From: IOR16 sp963521065
GTDB taxonomy: Bacteria; Bacillota; Clostridia; Peptostreptococcales; Anaerovoracaceae
DNA length: 64,000 nt
Assembly (NCBI GenBank): GCA_963521065.1
Contig: CAUQTI010000009.1
Coordinates: 1 to 64,000 of the forward strand
Direction: 5' to 3'
Every line of letters starts with the position of its first letter. The first letter of the stretch is position 1. This document shows, one piece after another, positions 17,449-25,358 of the stretch. The notes under the pieces were generated by a model. The model was given only the letters and a program-made list of their open reading frames with translations, made no database searches and was not told where the DNA came from. Position numbers and translations under genes: made by a program.

Positions 17449-17985
17449 TTACTCATCTCCAAAAATACTTTTCAGTAAATTTTGAAGAAACTGTAGTGTC
17501 CCTGATTGTGAAGTTTCAAAAATCTTAGCAGATTCCTTATCTTCTTTATCTGAAACAATCACTAGGCTATAGGAGGTACAAACTGCCTTACCCAGATTAT
17601 TAATTGTATCCACTTGAACCCGATAAGTACCTGCCTTCACATCGTTCAATTGCTTTGTATAAAAGCTCAAAGCATTGGTGCAGACAAAATCCTCTGCGGG
17701 AATAAACTCTACGGTTTGTGGTGTTATTTTTCCATCTGCTTTTTTCCAATCGGCGGCTAAAATAGGTCGTAGTTCATTATTTATTTTTTGTTTTTCTTCA
17801 AATATTCTCACTCTAATTGTTTTAGGTTGTGTCACCTTTACAGAAATTAGAAGACTACTTGCGTTTACTTCACTCTTATGAACTGGACTGATGATTACGA
17901 CAGCCGGATCGGATGCGGCACTTGCGAAAACGGTTGTGCCAAACAATGTGAAAACAATAACAAAAAGCATCATTATTTTTCTCAT
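17449..17985 (-). CDS. Secreted protein, probable Ig-like domain
   Basis: A 178-residue protein with a clear signal peptide (MRKIMMLFVIVFTLFG...VFASAA, cleavage near residue 24). The mature part looks beta-rich, with an Ig-like pattern (VVIISPVHKSEVNASSLLISV and YRVQVDTINNLG). I do not recognise a named family. It is the first gene of the operon and ends 12 bases before walH, where walR and walK would usually stand, suggesting a role at the cell surface. Confidence 0.7.
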   Translation of the reverse strand: MRKIMMLFVIVFTLFGTTVFASAASDPAVVIISPVHKSEVNASSLLISVKVTQPKTIRVRIFEEKQKINNELRPILAADWKKADGKITPQTVEFIPAEDFVCTNALSFYTKQLNDVKAGTYRVQVDTINNLGKAVCTSYSLVIVSDKEDKESAKIFETSQSGTLQFLQNLLKSIFGDE

Positions 17986-18068
17986 CTTTGTCTTCTCCTT
18001 TCCTTTCTTCTATGAAAAATAAAATCTTCTATCCTTATTATAATAAATATCGTAAAGAAGATACTTTT

Positions 18069-18097
18069 TTGATATGATACATTAAATAGTATATAAT
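18069..18097 (+). promoter_or_regulatory. sigma-A promoter of rnhA
   Basis: TTGATA at 18069-18074 and TATAAT at 18092-18097 with a 17-base spacer, about 72 bases before the rnhA start. Confidence 0.8.
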
Positions 18098-18168
18098 ACC
18101 TATATTACAAACGTGTTACGCCGTGTTTAAAATCGTTTTACAAAAGAAATTTAAAAGGGAGATAACGA

Positions 18169-18714
18169 ATGAAAAAAATAAATATCTATACGGATGGCGC
18201 CTGCTCGGGAAATCAAAATGAGACAAATATAGGCGGTTGGGGCGCTATTCTTGAATACGGACAGCATCAAAAGGAACTGTCCGGCGGAGAAATAAATACG
18301 ACCAACAACCGAATGGAAATGATGGCACTTCTCCAGGCCTTGTCTGCTCTAAAAAAAGAAGGACAGGAAATTTCTGTTTTTTCGGACAGCTCTTATTTAA
18401 TGAATTGTTTTCGCGAAAAATGGTATCTTAACTGGAAAAAAAACAACTGGAAAACTTCAAAAAAAACAGATGTCGAGAACAGAGATCTTTGGGAATCCTT
18501 ATTACAATTAACCGAAAAGCACCAAATTCATTTTTATCGGGTAAAAGGGCATGTAAATTTGGATAGTAAAACAAAAAACTTCGATGCCCTTTACAGTAAA
18601 TTTAAAGAATGGAACGGTGATTCTTTTTCTTATGATGATTTTTTATATATTACGAAGAAAAACAATCGTGCTGATGAATTGGCAAATATCGGAATGGATC
18701 CATTCCGCTTATAA
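18169..18714 (+). CDS. rnhA: Ribonuclease HI
   Basis: A 181-residue endonuclease that cuts RNA in RNA-DNA hybrids. The acidic active site is intact: D9 in IYTDGACSGN, E50 in NNRMEMMAL, D73 in FSDSSYL and D169 in NNRADELAN. A segment of about 25 residues (KTKNFDALYSKFKEWNGDSF) between the HVNLD strand and the last acidic residue makes it longer than the E. coli enzyme. AGGGAGA precedes the ATG. Its end overlaps the end of the convergent phosphatase gene by 6 bases. Confidence 0.93.
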   Translation: MKKINIYTDGACSGNQNETNIGGWGAILEYGQHQKELSGGEINTTNNRMEMMALLQALSALKKEGQEISVFSDSSYLMNCFREKWYLNWKKNNWKTSKKTDVENRDLWESLLQLTEKHQIHFYRVKGHVNLDSKTKNFDALYSKFKEWNGDSFSYDDFLYITKKNNRADELANIGMDPFRL

Positions 18715-19809
18715 TATTTCTGCCATCAGAACCGCCATATCATCCTGCGGCTGACTTCCTACAAATTCCACAACCTTATGGATAATATTTTTGACTAACT
18801 CAGGCCCTTCTTCCTTTTCATATTGCTTTATCACAGCTTCTAATCCTTCGTAATTGAAGGATTCTTTTATTTCATGATTATACGCCTCTGTGATTCCATC
18901 CGTATAAAGCAAGATGCGGTCCCCTTTCTCTACTTTTACGTTTACTGTTTCGTGGTTTGATTGCTTCAGCAGGCCGCAAATGGGCATACCGCTTATTGTT
19001 ATTTTCTCAATTCCACCATTCTTTTTTAATATGACCGGCAGGCAGTTGTGTCCAGCATTAATAAAAGTAATTTCTTTATTTTTTTTATTGTATACCCCGG
19101 CCAGTATAGAGATATATTGTTCATTTTTTACATTCAATTCATTATAGTTTTCTAAAAGTTCATCCAATAAAAAGTGTAATTTTTTAGCATCTGACTTTAA
19201 TCCTCTAATTATTTGACGTAAAAAAATTGTCAAAAGGGAAGAACGAATACCGTGACCTGATACATCCGCTATGTAAAATAAAATATTTGTTTCATCCACC
19301 TTGACGACATCGAAAATATCTCCGCCCAAATCTTCGCTTGGATAATAATAGGATGCAACCGCAAGTGACTCCCAGTAAATATCATCCGTCGGCAAAACCC
19401 TTGACTGCACTTGTCGAGCAAATTTCAAATCCTCTCGAAGTTTATTGTAATGTTTTAGATTTTCAGCTTCAATTCGACTTTGCTCTGTGATATCTTGGAA
19501 AATTTCAAGTGAATAATTTTCAAATGAAGTCATTTGCACCGGTGATGCAATCACTCGATATTTTTTTTCTCCCACAATTTCATTTTTCATTTTTGAGGTT
19601 CCTGATCTAAGGCAATCCTTTGCAATACATTTTTCGCAAATTCCGTCCTTACATAACATTTCATAACATTTTTTTCCGATTCCTTCTCCAAAAACCGTTC
19701 TCATTTTTCGATTCATATAAATAATGTTATTATTATTATCAAGAAGTCTTACCATAGAATCCATTTTGTCGATTACATCGTACATTAGATTCCCATTACT
19801 TTTTATCAT
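18709..19809 (-). CDS. PAS-SpoIIE-type PP2C phosphatase
   Basis: A 366-residue soluble protein: an N-terminal PAS domain (with Cys clusters CKDGICEKC and CIAKDC that might bind metal or sense redox) and a C-terminal PP2C/SpoIIE domain with LGGDIFDV, DVSGHG, NAGH, LYTDGITEA and DDMAVL. Such proteins dephosphorylate anti-anti-sigma factors (RsbU/RsbP type). The rsbV-rsbW-sigB set at 40 kb is a possible target. AGAGGAG precedes the ATG at 19809, which lies inside the end of aroQ (14-bp overlap), so the two are co-translated. Confidence 0.87.
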   Translation of the reverse strand: MIKSNGNLMYDVIDKMDSMVRLLDNNNNIIYMNRKMRTVFGEGIGKKCYEMLCKDGICEKCIAKDCLRSGTSKMKNEIVGEKKYRVIASPVQMTSFENYSLEIFQDITEQSRIEAENLKHYNKLREDLKFARQVQSRVLPTDDIYWESLAVASYYYPSEDLGGDIFDVVKVDETNILFYIADVSGHGIRSSLLTIFLRQIIRGLKSDAKKLHFLLDELLENYNELNVKNEQYISILAGVYNKKNKEITFINAGHNCLPVILKKNGGIEKITISGMPICGLLKQSNHETVNVKVEKGDRILLYTDGITEAYNHEIKESFNYEGLEAVIKQYEKEEGPELVKNIIHKVVEFVGSQPQDDMAVLMAEIL

Positions 19810-20263
19810 CTGTATTCTCCTCTTTTTCAGCAATTCTTTTCTGCATTGTAAAATAAGAGAGGGCTTCTAAATAAGAATGAATCCCTTTTCCATAAAATTG
19901 CGCTCTGCAAACATCTTTGGTGACTGATATGCTGCGAAAGGCCTCTCTCTCATCAATTTTTGTCAGATGTACTTCAACGGCCGGAACAGAGATAGAAGCG
20001 AGTGCATCACGAATTGCAATACTGTAATGCGTATACGCTGCCGGATTGATAATAATTGCATCCACAGAAGTTTCACATTGCTGAATGCAATCTACAATCG
20101 CGCCTTCGTGATTAGACTGAAAAAAGGAAAGCTCTGTATTTGTTTTTTCCCCTTCTTCTTCTAACGTTTTATTTATCTCTTCCAATGTCATTTTTCCATA
20201 CAATTCAGGTTCTCTTTTTCCTAGCATATTTAAATTTGGACCGTTAATTACTTGTATTTTCAT
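19796..20263 (-). CDS. aroQ: Type II 3-dehydroquinate dehydratase
   Basis: A 155-residue enzyme of the shikimate pathway converting 3-dehydroquinate to 3-dehydroshikimate. The family signature is clear: INGPNLNMLGKREPELYG with catalytic Tyr, then NPAAYTHYS and EVHLTKIDERE..R. The start at 20263 follows TGGAG by about 6 bases; an in-frame ATG 24 bases upstream encodes a near-duplicate MKIQM and is less likely. Unusually, it is coupled to a phosphatase gene and not to other aro genes. Confidence 0.93.
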   Translation of the reverse strand: MKIQVINGPNLNMLGKREPELYGKMTLEEINKTLEEEGEKTNTELSFFQSNHEGAIVDCIQQCETSVDAIIINPAAYTHYSIAIRDALASISVPAVEVHLTKIDEREAFRSISVTKDVCRAQFYGKGIHSYLEALSYFTMQKRIAEKEENTDDKK

Positions 20264-20333
20264 AAATTTCTCCATTTGTATTTTCATCTCTTGTTTCTTT
20301 CATTATATGAAAAAGTGAATCTCCTTACAAGTT

Positions 20334-21482
20334 TTATCTTTCATGATTTTTACTTATTTCTTTAATTGCATTTGCCGCGTAATACATTTCTTTTTCTTTA
20401 TTAAAAGGCCCTACACTAATTCTCACAGCCCCGGTATCAAGCGTATTAATTGTTTTATGGGCTAACCCAGCACAATGAAAACCAGCTCTCACTGCAATAT
20501 TATATTGATCATTTAATTTTTGAGATACCTCTTCGCATTCCATTCCTTTAATATTAAAAGTAAAAATACCAACTTTATCTTTTATATTTTGCGGTCCATA
20601 AATCAGTATATTTTCATCAGAGCTAAGCGATTGATGAAGTATCTTTATTAAATTTTCTTCATATTTCCCAATTTTTTCAATTCCAATTTTTTTTACAAAT
20701 CCGGCTGAATATCCAAGGCCTATGATTCCAGGTGCATTTACGGTTCCGGATTCATACCCTTCGGGATAATCATAAGGCTGCTTCACATCCCTTGAATTTG
20801 TTCCCGTTCCGCCTTCTTTTAAATGTTTTAATTTTATCTTTGGGTTGACATAAAGAATTCCAGTTCCCAAAGGACCCAATAACCCTTTGTGCCCTGGCAT
20901 TGCGAGCAAATCAATATTCATAGCTTTTACATCAATTGGAACGCACCCTGCCGTTTGAGATGCGTCTACAAGAAAAAGTAATTTATACTCTTTTGCAACC
21001 TTTCCAATTTCTTTAATTGGTAAAATAGTCCCTGTAACATTTGACGCATGCGTGCAAGCAATCATCTTTGTATTGTCTTTTATTTCTGCTCTGATTGCCT
21101 CCGGGCTTATTTTTCCTTCTCTGTTTCCATATACGATGCTAGTTTGAACCCCTTCTTTTTCCATTGCCTTTAATGGACGCAATACAGAGTTATGCTCCAT
21201 CGAGGTTGTTATTACATGGTCTCCTGCTTTTAAACTTCCTTTAATTGCTAAATTTAACGAATCTGTAGCATTGCTTGTAAATATAATATGGGAGCTATCT
21301 TCAATTTGAAATAATTCTTGTATTTTTTTTCTTGCCTTATATACCTCTTCTCCTGTTTTCATAGACATTTTATGTCCAGAACGCCCAGGATTTCCGCAAT
21401 AATTGGACATACACTGATAAATCGCACGAAGAGATATTTCAGGTTTTGGAAACGTCGTAGCGGCATTGTCTAAATATATCAT
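20334..21482 (-). CDS. Class V aminotransferase, cysteine desulfurase family
   Basis: A 382-residue pyridoxal-phosphate enzyme that probably removes sulfur from cysteine for Fe-S or thio-cofactor synthesis. It shows MIYLDNAATTFPKP, THASNVTG, the cofactor-binding region VDASQTAG...MPGHKG with the Schiff-base lysine in GHKG, and the mobile catalytic cysteine in AGFHCAGLAH. This matches the stand-alone group often found near spo0J in Firmicutes. GAGGGTGA precedes the ATG. No iscU or suf genes are nearby. Confidence 0.87.
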   Translation of the reverse strand: MIYLDNAATTFPKPEISLRAIYQCMSNYCGNPGRSGHKMSMKTGEEVYKARKKIQELFQIEDSSHIIFTSNATDSLNLAIKGSLKAGDHVITTSMEHNSVLRPLKAMEKEGVQTSIVYGNREGKISPEAIRAEIKDNTKMIACTHASNVTGTILPIKEIGKVAKEYKLLFLVDASQTAGCVPIDVKAMNIDLLAMPGHKGLLGPLGTGILYVNPKIKLKHLKEGGTGTNSRDVKQPYDYPEGYESGTVNAPGIIGLGYSAGFVKKIGIEKIGKYEENLIKILHQSLSSDENILIYGPQNIKDKVGIFTFNIKGMECEEVSQKLNDQYNIAVRAGFHCAGLAHKTINTLDTGAVRISVGPFNKEKEMYYAANAIKEISKNHER

Positions 21483-21581
21483 AAATTCACCCTCTTATAT
21501 CTATTGATTTATCAGTTTATGTCGCTCATTGTCCAATTGTTCTTATATTAATATCTTAATTTAGGTTCGATTTGATTTCAT

Positions 21582-21631
21582 AGATAAAAAGCAGAAGATG
21601 TTTCACGTGAAACATCTTCTGCTTTTTATCT
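21582..21631. promoter_or_regulatory. parS: parS site inside a 50-bp perfect palindrome (terminator)
   Basis: The core TGTTTCACGTGAAACA (21599-21614) is a perfect Spo0J-binding parS. Around it the symmetry continues without a mismatch through GCAGAAGA/TCTTCTGC and GATAAAAA/TTTTTATC, covering 21582-21631 and including the spo0J stop codon. With T-runs on both sides it should also end transcription. Confidence 0.92.
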
Positions 21632-22522
21632 TAAAGTCAACAGAAGTTCATACAAACGTTCTAATTCTTCCTTGCTGTAATACTCAATTTCAATTTTTCC
21701 CTTTTTTATATCGTAATCTACTGTTACTTTTGTTCCTAATATGTTTTTTAGTTCCTCTTCGATTTCTTTTATTTCTCTTTTCTTTTCTCTAGGTCTGGGT
21801 TTTGCACGCTTTTTAACCCCTCCAGAAGAATCGTCACTGCTATAACGTTCCATTTCTCTTACCGACCAACCTTCAGAAACCGCCTTGTCAGCTGCCTTTA
21901 TTTGCTGAATTTCATTTTTTATTCCTGCAATTGCTCTGGCATGTCCACTGCTCAAATTTCCTTTTAACACATAATCTCTTACTTTTTCAGGGAGTTTTAA
22001 TAACCGAAGAGAATTTGTAATATATGGTCGACTCTTTCCAATGCTTCTTGAAACTTCCTCTTGTGTTAAACCATGTGTTTTTATCATCTCATCCAAGGCG
22101 AAAGCCTCTTCAATGGGATTTAAATCTTCACGCTGCATGTTTTCGATAATTGCAAGCAGCATGTTTTGCTGTTCGTCCAACTCGCGAACAAGACATGGTA
22201 CTTTTTTTAAGCCTGCTCTTCTTGCAGCCCTCCATCTTCTTTCCCCTGCAACAATTTCATATCCATTTTTTGAATCTCTCACCATAATTGGCTGAATAAT
22301 CCCATGCATTTCAATTGATTTTGCTAATTCATCTATTTTTTCTTCATTGAAGCTTTTTCTAGGCTGGTTCATATTTGGTTTCATTGCATTGATATCAACA
22401 AATAAAATCCCATCCTCTTTCTCTGATGCCTCACCTTTTTTTAAATCTTCTGTATTAATTTCTACACCGCTGAATAATGATTCTAATCCTCTTCCTAGCC
22501 CTGTTTTTTTCGGTGCTGCCAT
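21626..22522 (-). CDS. spo0J: Chromosome partitioning protein ParB/Spo0J
   Basis: A 298-residue CTP-dependent DNA clamp that loads at parS. It starts MAAPKKTGLGRGLESLF, has the CTP-binding ParB domain with GERRWRAARRAG and ENMQREDLNPIEEA, then the helix-turn-helix LTQEEVSRSIGKSRPYI that reads parS, and a C-terminal dimerisation helix. Two bases separate it from soj, an operon. Its own 3' end carries a parS. Confidence 0.95.
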   Translation of the reverse strand: MAAPKKTGLGRGLESLFSGVEINTEDLKKGEASEKEDGILFVDINAMKPNMNQPRKSFNEEKIDELAKSIEMHGIIQPIMVRDSKNGYEIVAGERRWRAARRAGLKKVPCLVRELDEQQNMLLAIIENMQREDLNPIEEAFALDEMIKTHGLTQEEVSRSIGKSRPYITNSLRLLKLPEKVRDYVLKGNLSSGHARAIAGIKNEIQQIKAADKAVSEGWSVREMERYSSDDSSGGVKKRAKPRPREKKREIKEIEEELKNILGTKVTVDYDIKKGKIEIEYYSKEELERLYELLLTLR

Positions 22523-22524
22523 GT

Positions 22525-23295
22525 TTATTCATCCTCCAATTCCAAAAATTCGTCAGCAAAATCTAAATAAGCCTCAGCTCCCTTTGATTTTGGATCATAC
22601 ACTGTAATCGGTAATCCAAAGCTTGGTGCTTCTGCGAGACGTACATTTCTTGGAATAACGGTGGTATAAACCTTTTCTTTAAAGTACTTTTTTACTTCTT
22701 CTACAACTTGTATAGATAAATTTGTTCTCCCATCAAACATGCTCAAAATAACCCCTTGAATTTCTAAATTCTTGTTCAGGCTTTTCTTTACAAGTTCGAT
22801 GGTGCTCATTAATTGACTTACTCCTTCCAATGCGTAAAATTCACATTGAATCGGGATCAATACACTATCTACAGCAGTCAGCGAGTTAATCGTCAAAAGG
22901 CCAAGTGATGGTGGACAATCAATAAAAATATAATCATATTTTGATTTTATTTTATCAAGTGCCTTTTTTAATCTTTTTTCTCTACCTTCCAGCTGCACTA
23001 ATTCAATTTCAGCTCCGGCCAAAGCCACGCTTGCCGGAATAATATCTAGATTTTCTATGCCTGTATTCAAAATAGCGTCTACTGGTTCCAATTTCTCATT
23101 TATCATTACCTCATAGCTTGTTTTTTCCAAGCCTTTTTTGGTGATACCCATACCACTGGTTGTATTTCCCTGGGGATCAATGTCTAATACTAGAACTTTT
23201 TTACCTTTTAATGCAAGACATGCTGCTAAATTAATATTCGTAGTTGTTTTCCCTACTCCGCCTTTTTGATTGAAAATTGCAATTGCCTTTCCCAA
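22525..23295 (-). CDS. soj: ParA-type ATPase Soj
   Basis: A 256-residue Walker ATPase that works with Spo0J in origin segregation and DnaA control. The deviant Walker A KGGVGKTTT, DIDPQGN and FIDCPPSLG are intact. The frame can start at GTG (23304), but GGGGTG lies at good distance from TTG at 23295, and starting there gives MGKAIAIFNQKGG, the usual Soj N-terminus. I therefore prefer the TTG. Confidence 0.95.
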   Translation of the reverse strand: MGKAIAIFNQKGGVGKTTTNINLAACLALKGKKVLVLDIDPQGNTTSGMGITKKGLEKTSYEVMINEKLEPVDAILNTGIENLDIIPASVALAGAEIELVQLEGREKRLKKALDKIKSKYDYIFIDCPPSLGLLTINSLTAVDSVLIPIQCEFYALEGVSQLMSTIELVKKSLNKNLEIQGVILSMFDGRTNLSIQVVEEVKKYFKEKVYTTVIPRNVRLAEAPSFGLPITVYDPKSKGAEAYLDFADEFLELEDE

Positions 23296-23491
23296 AATAT
23301 TCACCCCACTACTCTGTCTAGTTCTGTTTTATTTATCTATTATATACTAGCAATATTTATTTAACCATATCTTTTTCGCATTTCATTAAATAATCACCTG
23401 TTTTTTTATATCTCATTATAAATTCACTTTCTTTTTCTTTTATGCCAATATTTATTACGTAATTTTAAGGAAATTGAAATAATTTTATCTT

Positions 23492-23507
23492 AGTTTCACG
23501 TGAAACA
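23492..23507. promoter_or_regulatory. parS: parS site, 15 of 16 bases
   Basis: AGTTTCACGTGAAACA differs from the parS consensus only in the first base. Confidence 0.88.
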
Positions 23508-23640
23508 TTTCATTTTTTTGAGTAAATTTTAATAAAATTTTCCTTATTTAGCAGCATTCTTGTTTTTATTATTGATATTTTTATCTTTTCAAATAGAACA
23601 CTTCTTTTTTTATTTATTAAAACTGTATTTTTCACTATAT

Positions 23641-23656
23641 TGTTTCACGTGAAACA
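23641..23656. promoter_or_regulatory. parS: parS site, perfect
   Basis: TGTTTCACGTGAAACA, identical to the consensus, next to the terminator of noc. Confidence 0.93.
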
Positions 23657-23659
23657 ATT

Positions 23660-23714
23660 ATAACAATAGTCAAATAGAGCTGTTTATTTTACAGCCTTAT
23701 TTGACTATTGTTAT
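23660..23714 (-). terminator. Terminator hairpin after noc
   Basis: Seventeen-base perfect arms (ATAACAATAGTCAAATA and its complement) with a further CTGT/ACAG pairing in the loop, just downstream of the noc stop. The T-run is short. Confidence 0.7.
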
Positions 23715-23730
23715 TTATTTTTTGGAAGAA

Positions 23731-24540
23731 TTATGCGTGCTTTCGATGGTATTCATTTTTAGGAATTATAATTTTAACTTCAAAGTGATCTCCTTTATCC
23801 TCTTGGTAGTATTTTGCGTCTTTTTCTACATCACTGATAGAAAAAAACGCTTTTTTTAATGTATTAATATATATCTTGTAATTAATATATTTCAGTTTAT
23901 CTGTCTTCCTACTCTCTTCTTCTGTCTTATTTAAAAAATCTTCTATTAGCTTTTCACTTTGTTTTACATTCAAGTTGTGATCAATAATTTTTTGGAGCAG
24001 CTGCATACGAATTTGATTATCTTCTATTTTCAATAAAGACCTTGCATGGCGCTCTGTAAGCTGATTTTTTGCAAGTAATATCTGGATTTCCAGCGGCAAT
24101 ACTAAAAGCCTTATCTTATTTGATATAGTAGATTGCTGTTTCCCCACTTTTTTGGCAATTTCACTCTGCGTTAATCCATGATCCTCCATTAAACTTTTAT
24201 AAGCAGCAGCTTCTTCAATATAACTGAGATTTTCTCTCTGCACATTTTCAATTAACGCAATCAGCGCTACCTCCCTTTCATCTGCATCTTTTACAACCGC
24301 CGGAATTTTTTTTAATCCTGCCATAATAGAAGCCCTTAATCTTCTTTCCCCTGCAATTAAAAAATATTTTCCCTCTCTATCCTTTTTTACAAGAATTGGC
24401 TGTAAAACACCAAATTCAGAAATCGAATCACGAAGCTCTTCTAATTCTTTATCCTCAAACACTTTTCTTGGCTGATCGGGATTTGTGCAAATCCAATCTA
24501 CCGGTAAATCAATTTGTGTTCCTTTCTTTAAACTGAACAT
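23731..24540 (-). CDS. noc: ParB-like nucleoid occlusion protein Noc
   Basis: A 269-residue ParB paralogue. It has GERRLRASIMAG, ENVQRENLSYIEEA and the helix-turn-helix LTQSEIAKKVGKQQSTISNK. Noc binds its own sites and keeps the division septum off the nucleoid. The call as Noc over a second ParB rests on its place next to rsmG and its distance from soj. GAGGGGGAAG precedes the ATG at 24540; the 30-codon extension upstream is in leader DNA. I found no copy of the Bacillus Noc-binding palindrome in the window. Confidence 0.82.
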   Translation of the reverse strand: MFSLKKGTQIDLPVDWICTNPDQPRKVFEDKELEELRDSISEFGVLQPILVKKDREGKYFLIAGERRLRASIMAGLKKIPAVVKDADEREVALIALIENVQRENLSYIEEAAAYKSLMEDHGLTQSEIAKKVGKQQSTISNKIRLLVLPLEIQILLAKNQLTERHARSLLKIEDNQIRMQLLQKIIDHNLNVKQSEKLIEDFLNKTEEESRKTDKLKYINYKIYINTLKKAFFSISDVEKDAKYYQEDKGDHFEVKIIIPKNEYHRKHA

Positions 24541-24628
24541 TTTTCTTCCCCCTCTATCTCCAAAGCGAAATTTAACTATCTTTATCATAACAATTAGCTT
24601 GTCCAAAGGGAATGACCTTTCGGTCAAC

Positions 24629-24660
24629 AAAAAACCCTTGAAATCGTCATTTCAAGGGTT
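24629..24660 (-). terminator. Terminator overlapping the rsmG stop
   Basis: On minus AACCCTTGAAAT pairs with ATTTCAAGGGTT around a 4-base loop and is followed by T6. The 5' arm encodes the last codons of rsmG. It would separate rsmG from noc transcription. Confidence 0.88.
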
Positions 24661-25357
24661 CTTTAGCGGGCGTTCCCGCTTTTCTCGGATATTTTGCTCT
24701 CGTTTTCTCTTTCTTTTTAATCCATAAAATCTGATGCTCTAAATGAATATCTTGAATTTGAATCAATTTTTTTTCTTCAAACTCTCCTCCCAAAATCTCA
24801 ACTGCTTTCTCAGCCTGTTTTATTTCATCGAATGCTCCAATTGTTTTATAAGGCGCAAAATACCCGCCGGGTTTTACAAATGGAATACAATATTCTGAAA
24901 GTACGGACAAATTTGCAACTGCCCTTGAGACACAAATATCAAAGCATTCCCGATATTCTTTGTTATGTGCAAGCTCCTCTGCCCTTGAATGAATTAATTT
25001 AACATTCGAAATTTCAAGCTCTTGAGTAATCTGATTTAGTATTTTTATGCGTTTTCCAAGGGAATCCATCAATACAAACTCTTTTTGAGGATATAGAATT
25101 GCCAGGGGAATGCCAGGAAAGCCGCCCCCTGTTCCCACATCAATAATTTTATTGGCGCTTTTCCATTCTTCATATCCGCAAATCATGACAGAATCAATAT
25201 AATGTTTTAATATAAATTCATCCTTTTGGCGAATTGCAGTAAGATTCACATGCTCATTCCATTCTAAAATTTTATCCATATATTGGGTAAATTTAGAAAG
25301 TGATTCTTCTGTATAAGCAATCTTTAATTGCAGTAATACCTGCTCCAATTTCTTCAT
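24647..25357 (-). CDS. rsmG: 16S rRNA G527 N7-methyltransferase RsmG
   Basis: A 236-residue methyltransferase acting on G527 of 16S rRNA. The SAM-binding fold is clear: IDVGTGGGFPGIPLAI, LMDSLGKRIKIL, SRAEELAH and VSRAVANLSVLSEYCIP. It starts 1 base after mnmG ends, in the standard mnmE-mnmG-rsmG order. Confidence 0.96.
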   Translation of the reverse strand: MKKLEQVLLQLKIAYTEESLSKFTQYMDKILEWNEHVNLTAIRQKDEFILKHYIDSVMICGYEEWKSANKIIDVGTGGGFPGIPLAILYPQKEFVLMDSLGKRIKILNQITQELEISNVKLIHSRAEELAHNKEYRECFDICVSRAVANLSVLSEYCIPFVKPGGYFAPYKTIGAFDEIKQAEKAVEILGGEFEEKKLIQIQDIHLEHQILWIKKKEKTRAKYPRKAGTPAKEPLK

Positions 25358-25358
25358 A

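Larger units (their letters stand above)
23296..23730. other. Intergenic region between soj and noc
   Basis: About 435 bp, very AT-rich, without a credible gene. It holds two parS sites and the noc terminator hairpin, listed separately. I see no strong promoter for soj; a weak one may be hidden in the AT-rich DNA. Confidence 0.6.
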
